Below the pieces are notes generated by a model, which was given only the letters and a program-made list of their open reading frames with translations, did no database searches and was not told where the DNA came from. A stretch of DNA of 64,000 bases from Paraphaeosphaeria minitans (lineage: Eukaryota > Ascomycota > Dothideomycetes > Pleosporales > Didymosphaeriaceae), in contig WJXW01000014.1 of NCBI GenBank assembly GCA_015832175.1, positions 1,054,001 to 1,118,000 on the forward strand. The letters are read 5' to 3'. The position numbers were made by a program, and so were the translations under genes. Positions 53,975 through 64,000 of this stretch are shown here, one piece after another (within the stretch, counting starts at the first letter, position 1; each line of letters begins with the position of its first letter).

Positions 53975-54228
53975 GAGATGTAACCTGGCATGATTTGGGA
54001 TACGTACTTGGGAAGCATGTATGATATGGGGAGGAAACCCTCGCTAGCGTGGGAATTTTGTTTTGTTTGATATCCGGGTATTGGATGTGATCTCGGCTCA
54101 TGCGCGAAGGAATTGAATGATTAACGCATGGTTGAAGGATAGTTGGGAAGACTGGATATCGATGAGTGACTATGCACTTCCTTTACTCGAACATAGCCTA
54201 TGTTACAACCTATCTTTTACACGTAATT
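53975..54228. other. Convergent intergenic region
   Basis: Short 3' region between the Zn2Cys6 gene and the mS41 gene. No feature is seen. Confidence 0.4.
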
Positions 54229-54951
54229 CTACCTGGCCTTCTCCTTATTCTCAGCAGCCCTCCTCTTGGCCCGCACCTCAGCCTTCCGCCTCTCACCACC
54301 GTCCACCTTGTGTCCTCTCCTCACCTCCCAGATGCCCTCTTGTAGCCGTATCCTTGCCTTCAATCCGGCAGTGCCCTTGATAGGCTCGATGTAGCTGCCC
54401 TTTAGCGTTTTCGCACCCTTGACAACTACGCCCTGCACACTGCCAAGAGACTCGATCGGCTCCGTCGGCACCTCGGAGCCCGCGGGCACATTGACCACGA
54501 CCTTCCGCGTTCCGGGGTCGTGTGTCGCAGTAGACATGGCAGAACGCGCGTGCATGCCGGGTACGGGGTGGGGTCCCACGGGCGCCTCCATGAGCTTCAG
54601 CTCGGCGACGCCGTCGGTGACGTGCTTGCAGTCGCCGCCGATGCCGTACTCGCCATTGCGAAACTTCTCGCGCCAGTGGAGCAGGTATTTCCGTGATCGT
54701 GGGGGGTCAATGCCGAGCTCCTTCAGTTGGGCTGAGGAGAGGGTGAAGAGGGCCTCCCACGACGGGATCTTTGCAGCGTGTGCGGAGAGGCCTCGGCCGA
54801 TGGCGGTGAGGAAGCTGGTGTGGTCGGGGATGAAGGGCGTCGGTTTGGGCGCGGGTCGGATGGGGATTGAGTGCTGCAGGTTGCGGACGCAGATCTTGGG
54901 TGCCGACACGGCGGTTGCGGTCGCTTTGAGAAGGGGTCGTCGCAGGATCAT
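54229..54951 (-). CDS. FYV4: Mitochondrial small ribosomal subunit protein mS41 (Fyv4, IGR motif)
   Basis: Intronless, 240 residues. The start MILRRPLLKATATAVSAPK has a basic presequence. The central domain is the IGR motif: FLTAIGRGLSAHAAKIPSWE, then LFTLSSAQLKELGI and PRSRKYLLHWREKFRNG with GIGGD (about residues 47-105). This is the hallmark of Fyv4, a mitochondrial small-subunit protein named mS41 in structures. A C-terminal fungal extension of about 130 residues ends in a Lys/Arg/Glu-rich helix (ERRKAEVRAKRRAAENKEKA). It is head-to-head with ARPC1 over 304 bp. Confidence 0.85.
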   Translation of the reverse strand: MILRRPLLKATATAVSAPKICVRNLQHSIPIRPAPKPTPFIPDHTSFLTAIGRGLSAHAAKIPSWEALFTLSSAQLKELGIDPPRSRKYLLHWREKFRNGEYGIGGDCKHVTDGVAELKLMEAPVGPHPVPGMHARSAMSTATHDPGTRKVVVNVPAGSEVPTEPIESLGSVQGVVVKGAKTLKGSYIEPIKGTAGLKARIRLQEGIWEVRRGHKVDGGERRKAEVRAKRRAAENKEKAR

Positions 54952-55255
54952 GCTGGCGGTTGCTGGCAGACGCTCAGCGGATGCGTCTGAGGATGTTCAC
55001 AACGCCGATTGTACTGCGTAAAGAACGGAATGCCGGATGCGCCGACGTGACGGTTGAACTGGAACTGGAGCGGACGTCTTCTGTAACTGGGACAATTTCT
55101 CGGAGGTGCCAAGCCAACCGTGCGCCTCGCCGCCTACCGTACCGTACCCACCTCACAGCCCCGCATGCGAGCTCCACCACACTGTCCCTCGCCCTCACAC
55201 TTGGGCATTGCAGTAGTAGAGAGTCTCCTATTGCTCCAAACTCCACACCTCCACT
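54952..55255. promoter_or_regulatory. Divergent promoter, mS41 / ARPC1
   Basis: 304 bp between outward-facing ATGs. No TATA element. The region is the third mitoribosomal divergent promoter in the window. Confidence 0.6.
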
Positions 55256-56398
55256 ATGTCTCCTCCAGATGTGAACCACCTCTTCCACCATCCCATCGCG
55301 GACCACTCCTTCTCCGCCGACCGCCAGACGCTCGCTGTAGCTCGCGACAACGTCGTCGATCTGTTCCAGCGCTCGGGCAGCAAGTACACGCTGCAGGATG
55401 AGCTCACCGGCCACGACAAGACCGTCACCGGGGTCGACATCGCACCCAACAGCGGCAAGATCGTGACGTGCTCGCAAGGTACCACCGACCGCCCACGACA
55501 TGTGCTAGGTAGCTAAACCGCGATTCCAGACCGTAACGCATACGTTTGGGAGCCCACGCCCGAAGGCTGGAAGCCTACCCTCGTCCTCCTCCGCATCAAC
55601 CGCGCCGCCACCTGCGTGCGCTGGGCCCCTTCGGAGACCAAGTTCGCCGTGGGCTCGGGCGCCCGCCTCATCCCCGTGTGCTACTTCGAGGAGGAAGACA
55701 ACTGGTGGGTGTCCAAGCACATCAAGAAGCCCATCCGCTCTACCATCACCGCCGTTGCATGGCATCCGAACTCGGTGCTTGTCGCTGCAGGCTCCACCGA
55801 TGGCCACGCGCGTGTGCTGTCTGCTTTCGTCAAGGGCGTTGATGCGAGACCCGAACCTTCTGCGTGGGGAGAGCGTCTGCCCTTCAACACCGTGTGTGGC
55901 GAGTTCATGAACAACACTGCCGGCTGGGTTCACAGCGTCGCCTTCTCGCCTTCCGGAAGCGCGCTCGCCTTCGCCGCCCATGACAGCACGCTCACCGTTG
56001 TGTACCCCGCTGGCCCTGAGGAACCGCCGCGTGCCGTTGTCAGCATCAGCACGCAGGTCCTGCCTTTCATGTCCCTCGTCTGGTCCACCGAGTCCGAGAT
56101 TATCGCCGCGGGCTACAACTGCGAGGCCTACCGTCTGCAGGGCGATGAGAACGGATGGCAGCTTGCCGGCAGCCTGGAGAGCAAGGGCCGTCCGGGCGTG
56201 CAGGATTCGAGGGAGGAGTCTGCGTTGAACATGTTCAAGCAGATGGATCTCAAGGGCAGCACCAAGGATGATACCAAGCTGAAGACGGTGCATCAAAACA
56301 CCATCTCTACCATCCGCAGCTTCGAGGAGAGTGATGGACAGGTCACGAAGATCAGCTCGACTGGTGTCGATGGTAGGGTTGTCATCTGGACGCTGTAG
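55256..56398 (+). CDS. ARC40: Arp2/3 complex subunit ARPC1 (WD40)
   Basis: Exon 1 55256-55478 and exon 2 55530-56398 (51-nt intron) give 363 residues. A seven-blade WD40 protein: HLFHHPIADHSFSADRQTLA, ELTGHDKTVTGVDIAPNSGK, DRNAYVWEP, INRAATCVRWAPSETKFAVG, ITAVAWHPNSVLVAAGSTDG, SVAFSPSGSALAFAAHDSTL, LVWSTESEIIAAGYNCEAY, and a final blade VDGRVVIWTL. The order and spacing, with a charged loop before the last blade (MFKQMDLKGSTKDDTKLKTV), are those of ARPC1. It stabilises Arp2/3 for branched-actin nucleation in the cytoplasm at endocytic patches. Confidence 0.92.
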
Positions 56399-56535
56399 GA
56401 TGGCTAAGAGCCTTGAATGGCAAGAAGCTGATAATAATTGAATCTATCGTATCATTTATGCTGAAAGCCGTCACTTGACCGCCATACCGACAGCAATAGT
56501 CGCGGCCCCTCGCCATTCGCATTCCGTTCTTCCGC

Positions 56536-58400
56536 TCAAAGTGTGTACATGAAGTCCGGCCTCTTGTCGCCCAGGTCTCGAATCTGCTCCTCGCTCTTCC
56601 CTTCGACCCACCCATCACGGTCGCCCCTAGCCCTTTTCTTGTTCTCTCTCGCAAGTAGGAACCTCGTCACAACGCTTCCACCAAACAGCCAAAGTACAAG
56701 ATAGGCCAACACGACCCCATGTCCCACCTTGAACCTTGGCGAGTCCTTGGACCGGTAGATGTTGGATGACACGACGCCGTTGAGGTTGCCCCAGCCAATG
56801 ATGAAGCCTATGGAAACACCGCGTTTGTACACCCCCTCCACATTGTTACTTGCCCACGAGATCGTATTCGCAATGCAAGGATAAATGCCCATGGCGCCAA
56901 GGAACGTCCCCGCGTAGTTCACCGAGGGACTCGACGATCCCAGAAGCATGCTGAACCCCACGATGGCGACGAGCGAGATGCCAATATTGCACAGCCCGCG
57001 CTGACGCGTGCGATCCGCCAACCACCCAATCCCGATGGTCACGATGGCGCCCGCAGCGTACGGCGGCACGCTCAGCAGATTCGTCACCGTCAACGAGTAC
57101 TGCGGGTACAGCTGGCGAATGATGGTCGGCAGGAACAGCGAGAAGGCGTACAGCGCGCCGTCGGCGCCCATGTAGATGATGGCGTAGCACCACGTCTTGT
57201 AGTCGGCGACGGACGCCCGGAAGTACTTCCACCTGAAGGACTCGTGCGAGGCCGAGGCCTGCTGGTCGGAGCGCAGGCGGCGCAAGACGCGCGCGCGGTC
57301 GGCGTCCGAGAGGAAGGTTGCTTCGTCCGGGAAGTCGTGGACCATCCAGTAGGAGGCGAGGCCGACGAGGATTGTGGCGAGGCCTTCGAGGATCTGTATT
57401 AGGGGGGTATTGGATTAGACAAGGGTTCGGGAGAGGAGAGGGGGGGAGGGTTGACGCACGAAGATCCAGGCCCAGCCTGCTTTGCCGCCTATGCCACCCA
57501 TTTGCGCGATGCCTGCGGCGAGGAGGCCGCCAAAGGAACCGGCGAGGGCGGCGGCGGAGAAGAATATGGCAGCACGAATGCCGAATTCGGAGCGTTTGTA
57601 CCAGCAGGAAAGATAGTAATTAACGCCGGGAAACAGTCCAGCTTCGCACATGCCGAGAAACCACCGCTGCGAATGGGATCAGCGAGTTGTCCGGTTGTAA
57701 GTCGGGTGCATTGGTGGATCGACTCACAGCAGTCATCAAGCCGGCGTAATTGTGCACCAAGCCCATAGTCGTCATGCAGATGCCCCATCCGATCATGATG
57801 AGAGGTAGGAAGATGCTGGGGCGCATCTTCTTGAGCAGGACATTGGTGAGGGGCTCGAAGACGGAGTAGGAGACGAAAAAGATGGAGAGGGTGGCGTTGT
57901 ACTGACCATTGGTCATGTGGAGGTCTTCTTGAAACCCGTCGATTTTCGCATTGCCTGGGAAAGTGTCAGTGTTGCAATACGCTCATGACAGTGCGATCAT
58001 GGCATTCATTGTCTGCTTTCAAGATTGAAGATCGAACCCACGAAACCACCTCACGATCGTCGAGTTGGATCGCACTCACCAATGTTTGTCCGATCTAGGA
58101 ACGATATGAGGTAGAGGAAGGATAGCCACGGTATCAGATAACGGTCGAGCTTCCAGAGCAACTTTTTATCCTAGTCTCAAGTCAGACGGTGCCAGCTGCG
58201 AACAACAGAAGAGCAAAACACACAACAGCAGCCCTATCGTCAGCACTCAGAGCCGCATCAGGATCCGGTATAGGATCATTCGTATGCGTCTGCACAGCGC
58301 CCAGATATTCACGGTTCTGGGCCTCAAGTTTCTCGTCGGTAACGTCGTTGATGCCACGCTCTTTCTCCATGGCGGATGCCATTTCGATCTTCTTCGCCAC
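56536..58400 (-). CDS. MFS transporter, anion:cation symporter (allantoate permease-like)
   Basis: Five exons on minus: 58400-58224, 58170-58080, 57954-57728, 57666-57460 and 57393-56536 give 519 residues. All joins keep frame, and conserved blocks cross them: KLDRYLIPWLSFLYLISFLD, then RTNIGNAKIDG, LGMCEAGLFPGVNYYLSCWY, GWAWIFILEGLATILVGLAS, and YFRASVADYKTWCYAIIYMG. This is the ACS family (Dal5/Tna1 type) with 12 membrane helices, a short central loop, and charged cytoplasmic tails. Family members carry organic anions or vitamins such as allantoate, nicotinate and pantothenate; the substrate here is open. The first exon is acidic and hydrophilic. Its donor (gtgtgt) is the least certain of the set. 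Confidence 0.88.
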
Positions 58401-60250
58401 GAAGCACGAAAAAGATGGTTTGTGTGAGAGGGAGGCGCGGGAGACCGAACCTAGGGAGGGAGGATAGAGCAGGCGGGCTCGACGACGTCAAAAGAAATAC
58501 CTAGATACCGTACCCCCAGAAACGGGTAGACTACGGACGGTAGGGACCGTCCGCACTTGATGCGTGGTTCACAGAACCCACAATTTGCTGCCTATCAGTC
58601 CGAGTCCACACCACCCACGCTACCTTTGTATGGCATGTCCCTCGCTCGACCCTGCAAGGCCATCCCGCAAGGTCATCCCGCAACCCAGTCATGCTCGCTC
58701 AACGTGAGCTCAACGACGATCCAGGGCGAATGGCAGCGCTTTCATTGTTGCATCGTTGGAAATATTCAGCATCCAAGCCAGTCAGTTATAGTGTAGTTGA
58801 GATGCACCTCATGCGCTGCGATGCTGACGTTTCTCTGTTGACGTTTGCCCAGACATGGGAGAGGCTTACGATTGCTTGGTGCGGGGAAGCAAGGGTGAAG
58901 GGCCAATGACCTGGGGAAGGTAGCCGCGCTAAGCTTCGGTATCTATGTTCGCGTGCGGAGGTGTGACCTCGGACCGAAACTCGTGGGGGTGGACACTCCA
59001 GCTGGACGTCCTTTGGTGCGAATGTCGTGTGGTTGGTGATAAGCAACTTGGACTCGAAAGGTGGTCGTCTAAAAAGCAGACGTGGAGCGTGAGAGGCTGT
59101 ACCAGGAAGGTGTTGGGCGCGCTCCAGATGGGGGCCAGATTGTTTAGAAGCATACCTAACAGTTCTCTGTGTTGTCTCGGCAGACTACCTACCTAAGAGT
59201 TGGAGCCGTGGAAGGTCTCTGCTTGGGAAAACCTTGGAATCTGGATAGGCGTGGAGCGAACCTAGGCAATTAAGAAAGGGTCAACTTGAGTGTGAAAGAG
59301 TAGGTAACCGATAGGTACCTAGCTTTGGATACCTAGGTACTAGGTACCGTACCGTAAATTCTTCCTAGACTTGAGCAAACACCTTCTCATGTTCAACTTA
59401 CTCTGGGTAGTCGAACGATCAGAACATGCGCAACGGTCGTAACTGTGAAGAATAAATAGTCTAGTCCAACACAACAAGGAGGGCATCACATCCAAGGATG
59501 TACGGTCCACAAGGATGGAGAGAGCCCACGCTCGATTCGGAGTAGCGCAGAGCGCCATCCGCGGTCGTGTCGAGCGCGTGGGCACCGCGTACGTTTCGCG
59601 TCCAGTCCCACATGTGCGCGCACTCGGCCATGGTGCATGAAACTTCGCACATTGCTTGAGCGCAGACGGACAGACTCTCACCATTTCTCGACTGGGCTGC
59701 ATGCCGTGTACATTTACGAGCCCACTCATGCCACAGCTCCAACTCAAGGATACCTACCTTTACCTAGCAACTCTTGCTTCGCCATCGCTTGTTGAACAGA
59801 GACCACGCTTTTCGCCCATTGCATCATACTGTTGATTCGTCTGATCGACCGTTGCGATCGATGCTCTTAGTGCAGTCGCGCTGCGCTGGATGACGGAGTC
59901 GTTGTCGCAGCGCGCAGCTTCGTGCCTTCCTCACTTACCTAGGTACCTACAACATTGGGGCAGCAGTCGCACCTGCCCGCTCCACCGCTGCTGCTAGATT
60001 CCTTTCCTTTCTTTGTCCCATCAACTTCTTTCTTTCATACTCTCGTCTCTCCTTGTCTCTCAACTCTACGCCCGACGATATCCACTTGCCTCCCGTTACA
60101 TTTCGCACGGGCGCGTTTCAGTCCGTCGCGTCGCGCATTCATCGTGCCCAACGACTTCGAGACGGATCCGAGTACCTGCTTTCAGTCTACAGAAAGCGGA
60201 GCCAGTTTTACCAGGATAGCCCACCCGGATGGTAAAGCGTGACAACCACC
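58401..60250. other. Intergenic, 1.85 kb, no supported gene
   Basis: Open frames are short and without resemblance. Two perfect TACCTAGGTA palindromes (59330-59339 and 59936-59945) and many half-sites lie in the right half. The right end (59950-60250) is CT-rich, typical of a fungal 5' UTR for the next gene. Confidence 0.5.
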
Positions 60251-63200
60251 ATGTCCCAATCGCTTGAGAACGCGCTCATTGACCCCGATGACAATGCTGC
60301 CTGTCACTCTCTACACCAGCTCCTGATCAAAAAGACGATCCCACCGTCGCCTACTCGTCCGGCAACTGCAAAGGCATACCTTGAAGCTTTCTGCGACCAG
60401 AGCCGCCATGTTATACGCCGAAGATGGACTGGACTCCTCCTGGCGAGACTGCTCCAGTGCTGTCTCGACGTAGTACGCCACCTGAGACGAGACCCGGATG
60501 ACCTTGTTCGAATCGGTGCTGTCGTTCTGGGGCCGAACGAGCCCGAAGAGACGAAGATAGTGGCGGGCCTGATAATTCGTGCCGGAATTTCTCAGGGAAT
60601 CAAGTTCTCGGACTTCTGGTTCGAGAGAAAGGTGCACGCTACGGCAACACTCTTCCCGACCGAGCCAGATGCGTTCTGGATGAAAGGATTCCAGGATTAC
60701 ATGGATACTCTTTCGGAAATTCTGCCTGAGAGCTCTTCGCCCAAACTGGTGCTCTTGTATCCAGTAGCCTTTACAGCTGCGGACGGTTATCGGTGGTCAC
60801 CGCACGATGAGAACCTGCCTCTACTTTTGATCGAAGGCCAAACGCTTACCATCATCACGCCTGCGTCGGCTCTCCATGAGATTGAGTTCGTGTACATACC
60901 GTTCAGATCCATCAAGAACGTCCGCTGCAAGCCCTCGAGTCCATACGACTCTCAAGGTGGAGTGGTGCCGGCCGCCCCTTGGGCTGTAGTCCTGGAGTTT
61001 ATGTCGAACCCCGTACCATATCAAGTGAACTGCTCAGAGCACTCTGGCAGTGATTTCACGGTGATCATGGAAACTATGGCGGATGCTAAAGACTGCGCGC
61101 GCTGCATCAACGATACTGTCCGTCCACAGAGAAACTCAGGCGACGTTACATATACCCCTGATTCGGCGCTCAACAGCGATTTGAACAAGGATAAGGTCAT
61201 GAAAAGCAAGACACAAGCACTCTCACAGGGCGGAGTAATCATGTTCGACAGGTCACAGCGGGAGGGCAGCATTGTTCAGGGCAGCCAACAGCCACATCAA
61301 GCTACCTCAAAGGCAGTCCAAGCCATACGCACCGAACCAACTCATGCCAAACGTGGTACACTTCCGGAGGTGAAGAAGATACTGCGTTCGAGTGGTATCC
61401 ATTCCGTGCTGGACTCCACGCTCACTGATTTTGAATTCCCTGATCGCTCCCCATCGATTAAGCGACCATCGAAAGCAAGGACCAACAAGCTACCTGACGG
61501 CCGGATTGGAGAGGTCATCTCGCAGTCAGCCCCAAATTTGATCACTCGGAAGCCCGCTGCATCGAAGTCGAAGTTGAGGAGCCAGGAGAGAAGCCAGTTG
61601 TATGATGACGATTACCAGCCCCAAGCCAGTGACGAAGAGGACGCATCAGACTCCAGAGCGTATCACACCGAACAGCCTACGGAGGTAATCAAAGATTCAA
61701 AACCTGCTAGCAAAGAAGCCGGGAGACCACAGCGCCAACAGTCAGATGTTTTCGACGTCCCAAAAGAAACGCAAGGAGACAAGGAAGGCGCTCGAGGAGG
61801 TACGAGGCGAACACGTGGGGTGGTAATGACCTACGAGGAAAACACTTCATCAGAAGAAGGAAGCTCGGCTTCTGAATTCGCTGGGAAGGAGATGAGAAAG
61901 ACGTCTCGCACCCGTCCTTCAAGGACTACGACCAGAAAAGAACCTTTGGCGTTATCGCCAACGGAAAATGCGACAAGCAAGAGAACCAGGAAAGCCAAAG
62001 GAAGCACAAGACCGGTGCAGCCGCTGAAGGGCTCTTTGCTATCCAATCTACAGCCAACGGCAAACGCGAATAGAGGCCACAGGCCCAAAGTCGCCGGACC
62101 AGGTGACGAAGAGCGCGGTCAAGAGAAGTCTACCGTTGTAGCCAAGAACAAGCATAAGAGTCAGGCGCTGAGTACTCCAGGCCAGGGAAACTCGAGCTCC
62201 GAGGCACACATCTTAGGAAAATTGAATAATATACACAGCGGTGACGAGCCTAGTAGGACTAATGCTTTGAAGATCGAGGAGAGTGTAGCATCGAGAAAAC
62301 GGACTGCTGCCAGCATCACGCCTTCAACGCCGCGCTCCAAACGGGCCAAACTGGATCACGATGAGATGGATGCGAACGCAGAAGTAGACGAGTCTACGTC
62401 CATGAAGCCTCCTAGCACAGTCGCTCCTGTAAGGGTTCTTGAAGAGCCATCGAGCCCTTGTGGCAGTCGAAGCATGCAGGCTCCGCCCAAACCAGCCGTG
62501 GAGCGCATGACCTCACCAAACACAAATTCTACGGTACGGTCACGAAAACAAGCCGATGAGCGTCGAACACCGGTATGAGCTATTGAAACACCCTGTTTGA
62601 ACTCACACTGACATTGTACCCGCATTTTAGGTGCACCAGCTCGGCAAGCGGGGTCACTCTGGCATGTCTGCCAATTTGGAACTTCTTTCGAGCAACAGCA
62701 AACCAACTCCTGCATCACCTCGTGCAGCCTCCACAGCAATTTCGGGGCATGCGGACCAGGACCAGGTCATCCTGGAGCAGGCGCAAGGAGAGTACAAGAT
62801 CGAAAAGAGCGATCCTTTCCGGGCGAATCGTCGAAAGGTCAACGAGTTCATTCGCAGGCTCACCGGAAATACGGGGCAACAAGCAAAGCCCGCAGAAGGA
62901 AAGTCTCAAGAATACCCAATCGAGCTGGGTGATAGCCCAAGCAGCGCCTCTAGTGAAGCTCTTCCGCCACCGAAACAGAGGCCGGTGACAAAGTCAAGTC
63001 ATGCCGGCATTTCTCAACCCATCGAAATGCCCCAAATTCGACCACCAGAGCGCTCACGCAGCCGATTCGTAGAACGACCGGTTGCCAAACCCCCACCGAC
63101 GATGAATAACCCTAAAGTTCACCCAGGCCACCTTTCACGGCACGAAACGTCTCCCTATGACGGTAATGTTCGAGACCTCCAAGGGTCAGTAAAATCTCTT

Positions 63201-63695
63201 CAAACTAATAATGTTGAGATCGAGGGTGATACGCTAGTTGACTTCGAGGAGCCACGACAAGTTCACGACGAGACCCCCTTACCCCATCTCAGGTCATCGC
63301 CTCCGCCAATGGGTTCACCAAGCAGCCATAGCTCGACTTCTGCAGAATCTGAACCTAAGACTGATCATCCCGTCCCAACATCTCAAGCCGAGGAGATGGA
63401 ATGGGAGGCTAGCCTGCAACCTTACCAGCGCGATCTGAAAGACCAACTGCTCCGTGTCTCCAATCGTGTCTTGCAACACATCATCGATAACGAGTCTGCT
63501 GCCAGCGATATCGCAGACACCTACGGCAAAGATGGACAGCATTCGTTGAACCTACTGTTCAAGAGCCATGAACAAGAGTTTGACTCCATGCACAAAGGTG
63601 TCAAACAGAAAAAGGCCAAGTTGAACGAAGCAACCGAAAAAGTGTTGTCGAAGCTTCGCCGGGAGCGTCGGACGATTGAGGATGAGGGTGAATGA
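60251..63695 (+). CDS. Large disordered protein with N-terminal fold and C-terminal coil, meiotic-axis-like
   Basis: Exon 1 60251-62572 and exon 2 62631-63695 (58-nt intron, phase 0) give 1128 residues. Residues 1-120 are helical (SLHQLLIKKTIPPSP, LLLARLLQCCLDVVRHLRRD). Residues 140-300 look like a beta-rich PH-type unit (YPVAFTAADGYRWSP, LTIITPASALHEIEFVYIPF, WAVVLEFMSNPVPY). About 650 residues of disordered, charged, Ser/Lys-rich sequence follow. The last 110 residues form a helical coil (YQRDLKDQLLRVSNRVLQHI, then EFDSMHKGVKQKKAKLNEAT). Helical ARLD, then PH-like SLD, a long linker and a coiled C-terminus is the layout of Red1/SYCP2 meiotic axis proteins, which build chromosome axes. The match is by architecture only, so the identity is a hypothesis. 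Confidence 0.55.
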
Positions 63696-64000
63696 GTACT
63701 ACCTGCGCACTAGCTAACGAATACCTGATCTCCACTGTTTCGACTTTTATGTGTACGATACGGCGGTAACGATACCAGATATGACACTCCGATGGCGCTT
63801 ATTGTATGGATGGAAATGTGCAATAAGCCATTTTTTTGAAGCCAAGGTTTTGGCATGATGAACTAATGTGCTGCTGGAATCTGCATGGGTTCGCAGCCAC
63901 CCTGATGGTCAAGGGTCATATCTCGCAGCGACAGGGGGCGATGCCTTGCGCCAGGGATGTACGTTGATAGTTTCATCGACTAGATGCACAACCCACTGAT
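63696..64000. other. 3' flank of the meiotic-axis-like gene
   Basis: Contains the likely 3' UTR with AT-rich pieces. No other gene is seen before the window ends. Confidence 0.4.

Overview
The window looks like nuclear DNA of a filamentous ascomycete (Pezizomycotina; a plant-associated Dothideomycete would fit). Evidence: many introns of about 42-70 bp with GTAAGT/GTATGT donors and CTGAC/CTAAC branch points, an intron-containing tRNA-Glu, genes packed on both strands, and typical fungal families (PL3 pectate lyase, Zn2Cys6 regulator, P450, PXR1, RPA14-like). No plasmid, phage, CRISPR or complete transposon is visible.

Region 1 (1 to about 16 kb) is gene-poor and decayed. It holds three related copies of one fungal family with a C-terminal membrane segment. 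Two are broken: about 1.1-2.1 kb on + and about 5.7-4.75 kb on -. One looks largely intact in its 3' half (about 12.0-14.7 kb on +). Among them sit an intact secreted M20 peptidase (7233-8435) and a secreted PL3 pectate lyase whose last exon is frameshifted. The remaining kilobases hold no recognisable genes.

Region 2 (16-23.4 kb) carries an arginyl-tRNA-synthetase-like gene that has lost both class I signature motifs, a tRNA-Glu(CTC), a secreted PEBP-like protein, a small secreted protein with a TATA box, and PXR1.

Region 3 (23.7-41.4 kb) is mostly housekeeping: mevalonate kinase, an RPA14-like Pol I subunit, mitoribosomal bL34m, an IMPACT-domain protein, an acidic-repeat protein, the DEAD-box helicase Prp28, proteasome beta-3, mitoribosomal mL59 and a CxxC protein. 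One unresolved, possibly decayed gene lies at 33.6-34.8 kb.

Region 4 (42-48.8 kb) is accessory in flavour: a CYP59-like P450, a broken F-box/2EXR-type gene, a gamma-glutamylcyclotransferase-like protein, a small gene with two frame breaks and a GNAT acetyltransferase with an in-frame TGA.

Region 5 (49-64 kb) has a two-TM protein, a Zn2Cys6 regulator, mitoribosomal mS41 (Fyv4), ARPC1 of the Arp2/3 complex, an ACS-type MFS transporter and a long protein resembling meiotic axis proteins (Red1/SYCP2 type). All three mitoribosomal protein genes are head-to-head with an unrelated housekeeping gene across 274-312 bp. Exon coordinates are my own splice-site readings; entries on the minus strand are given low-to-high.
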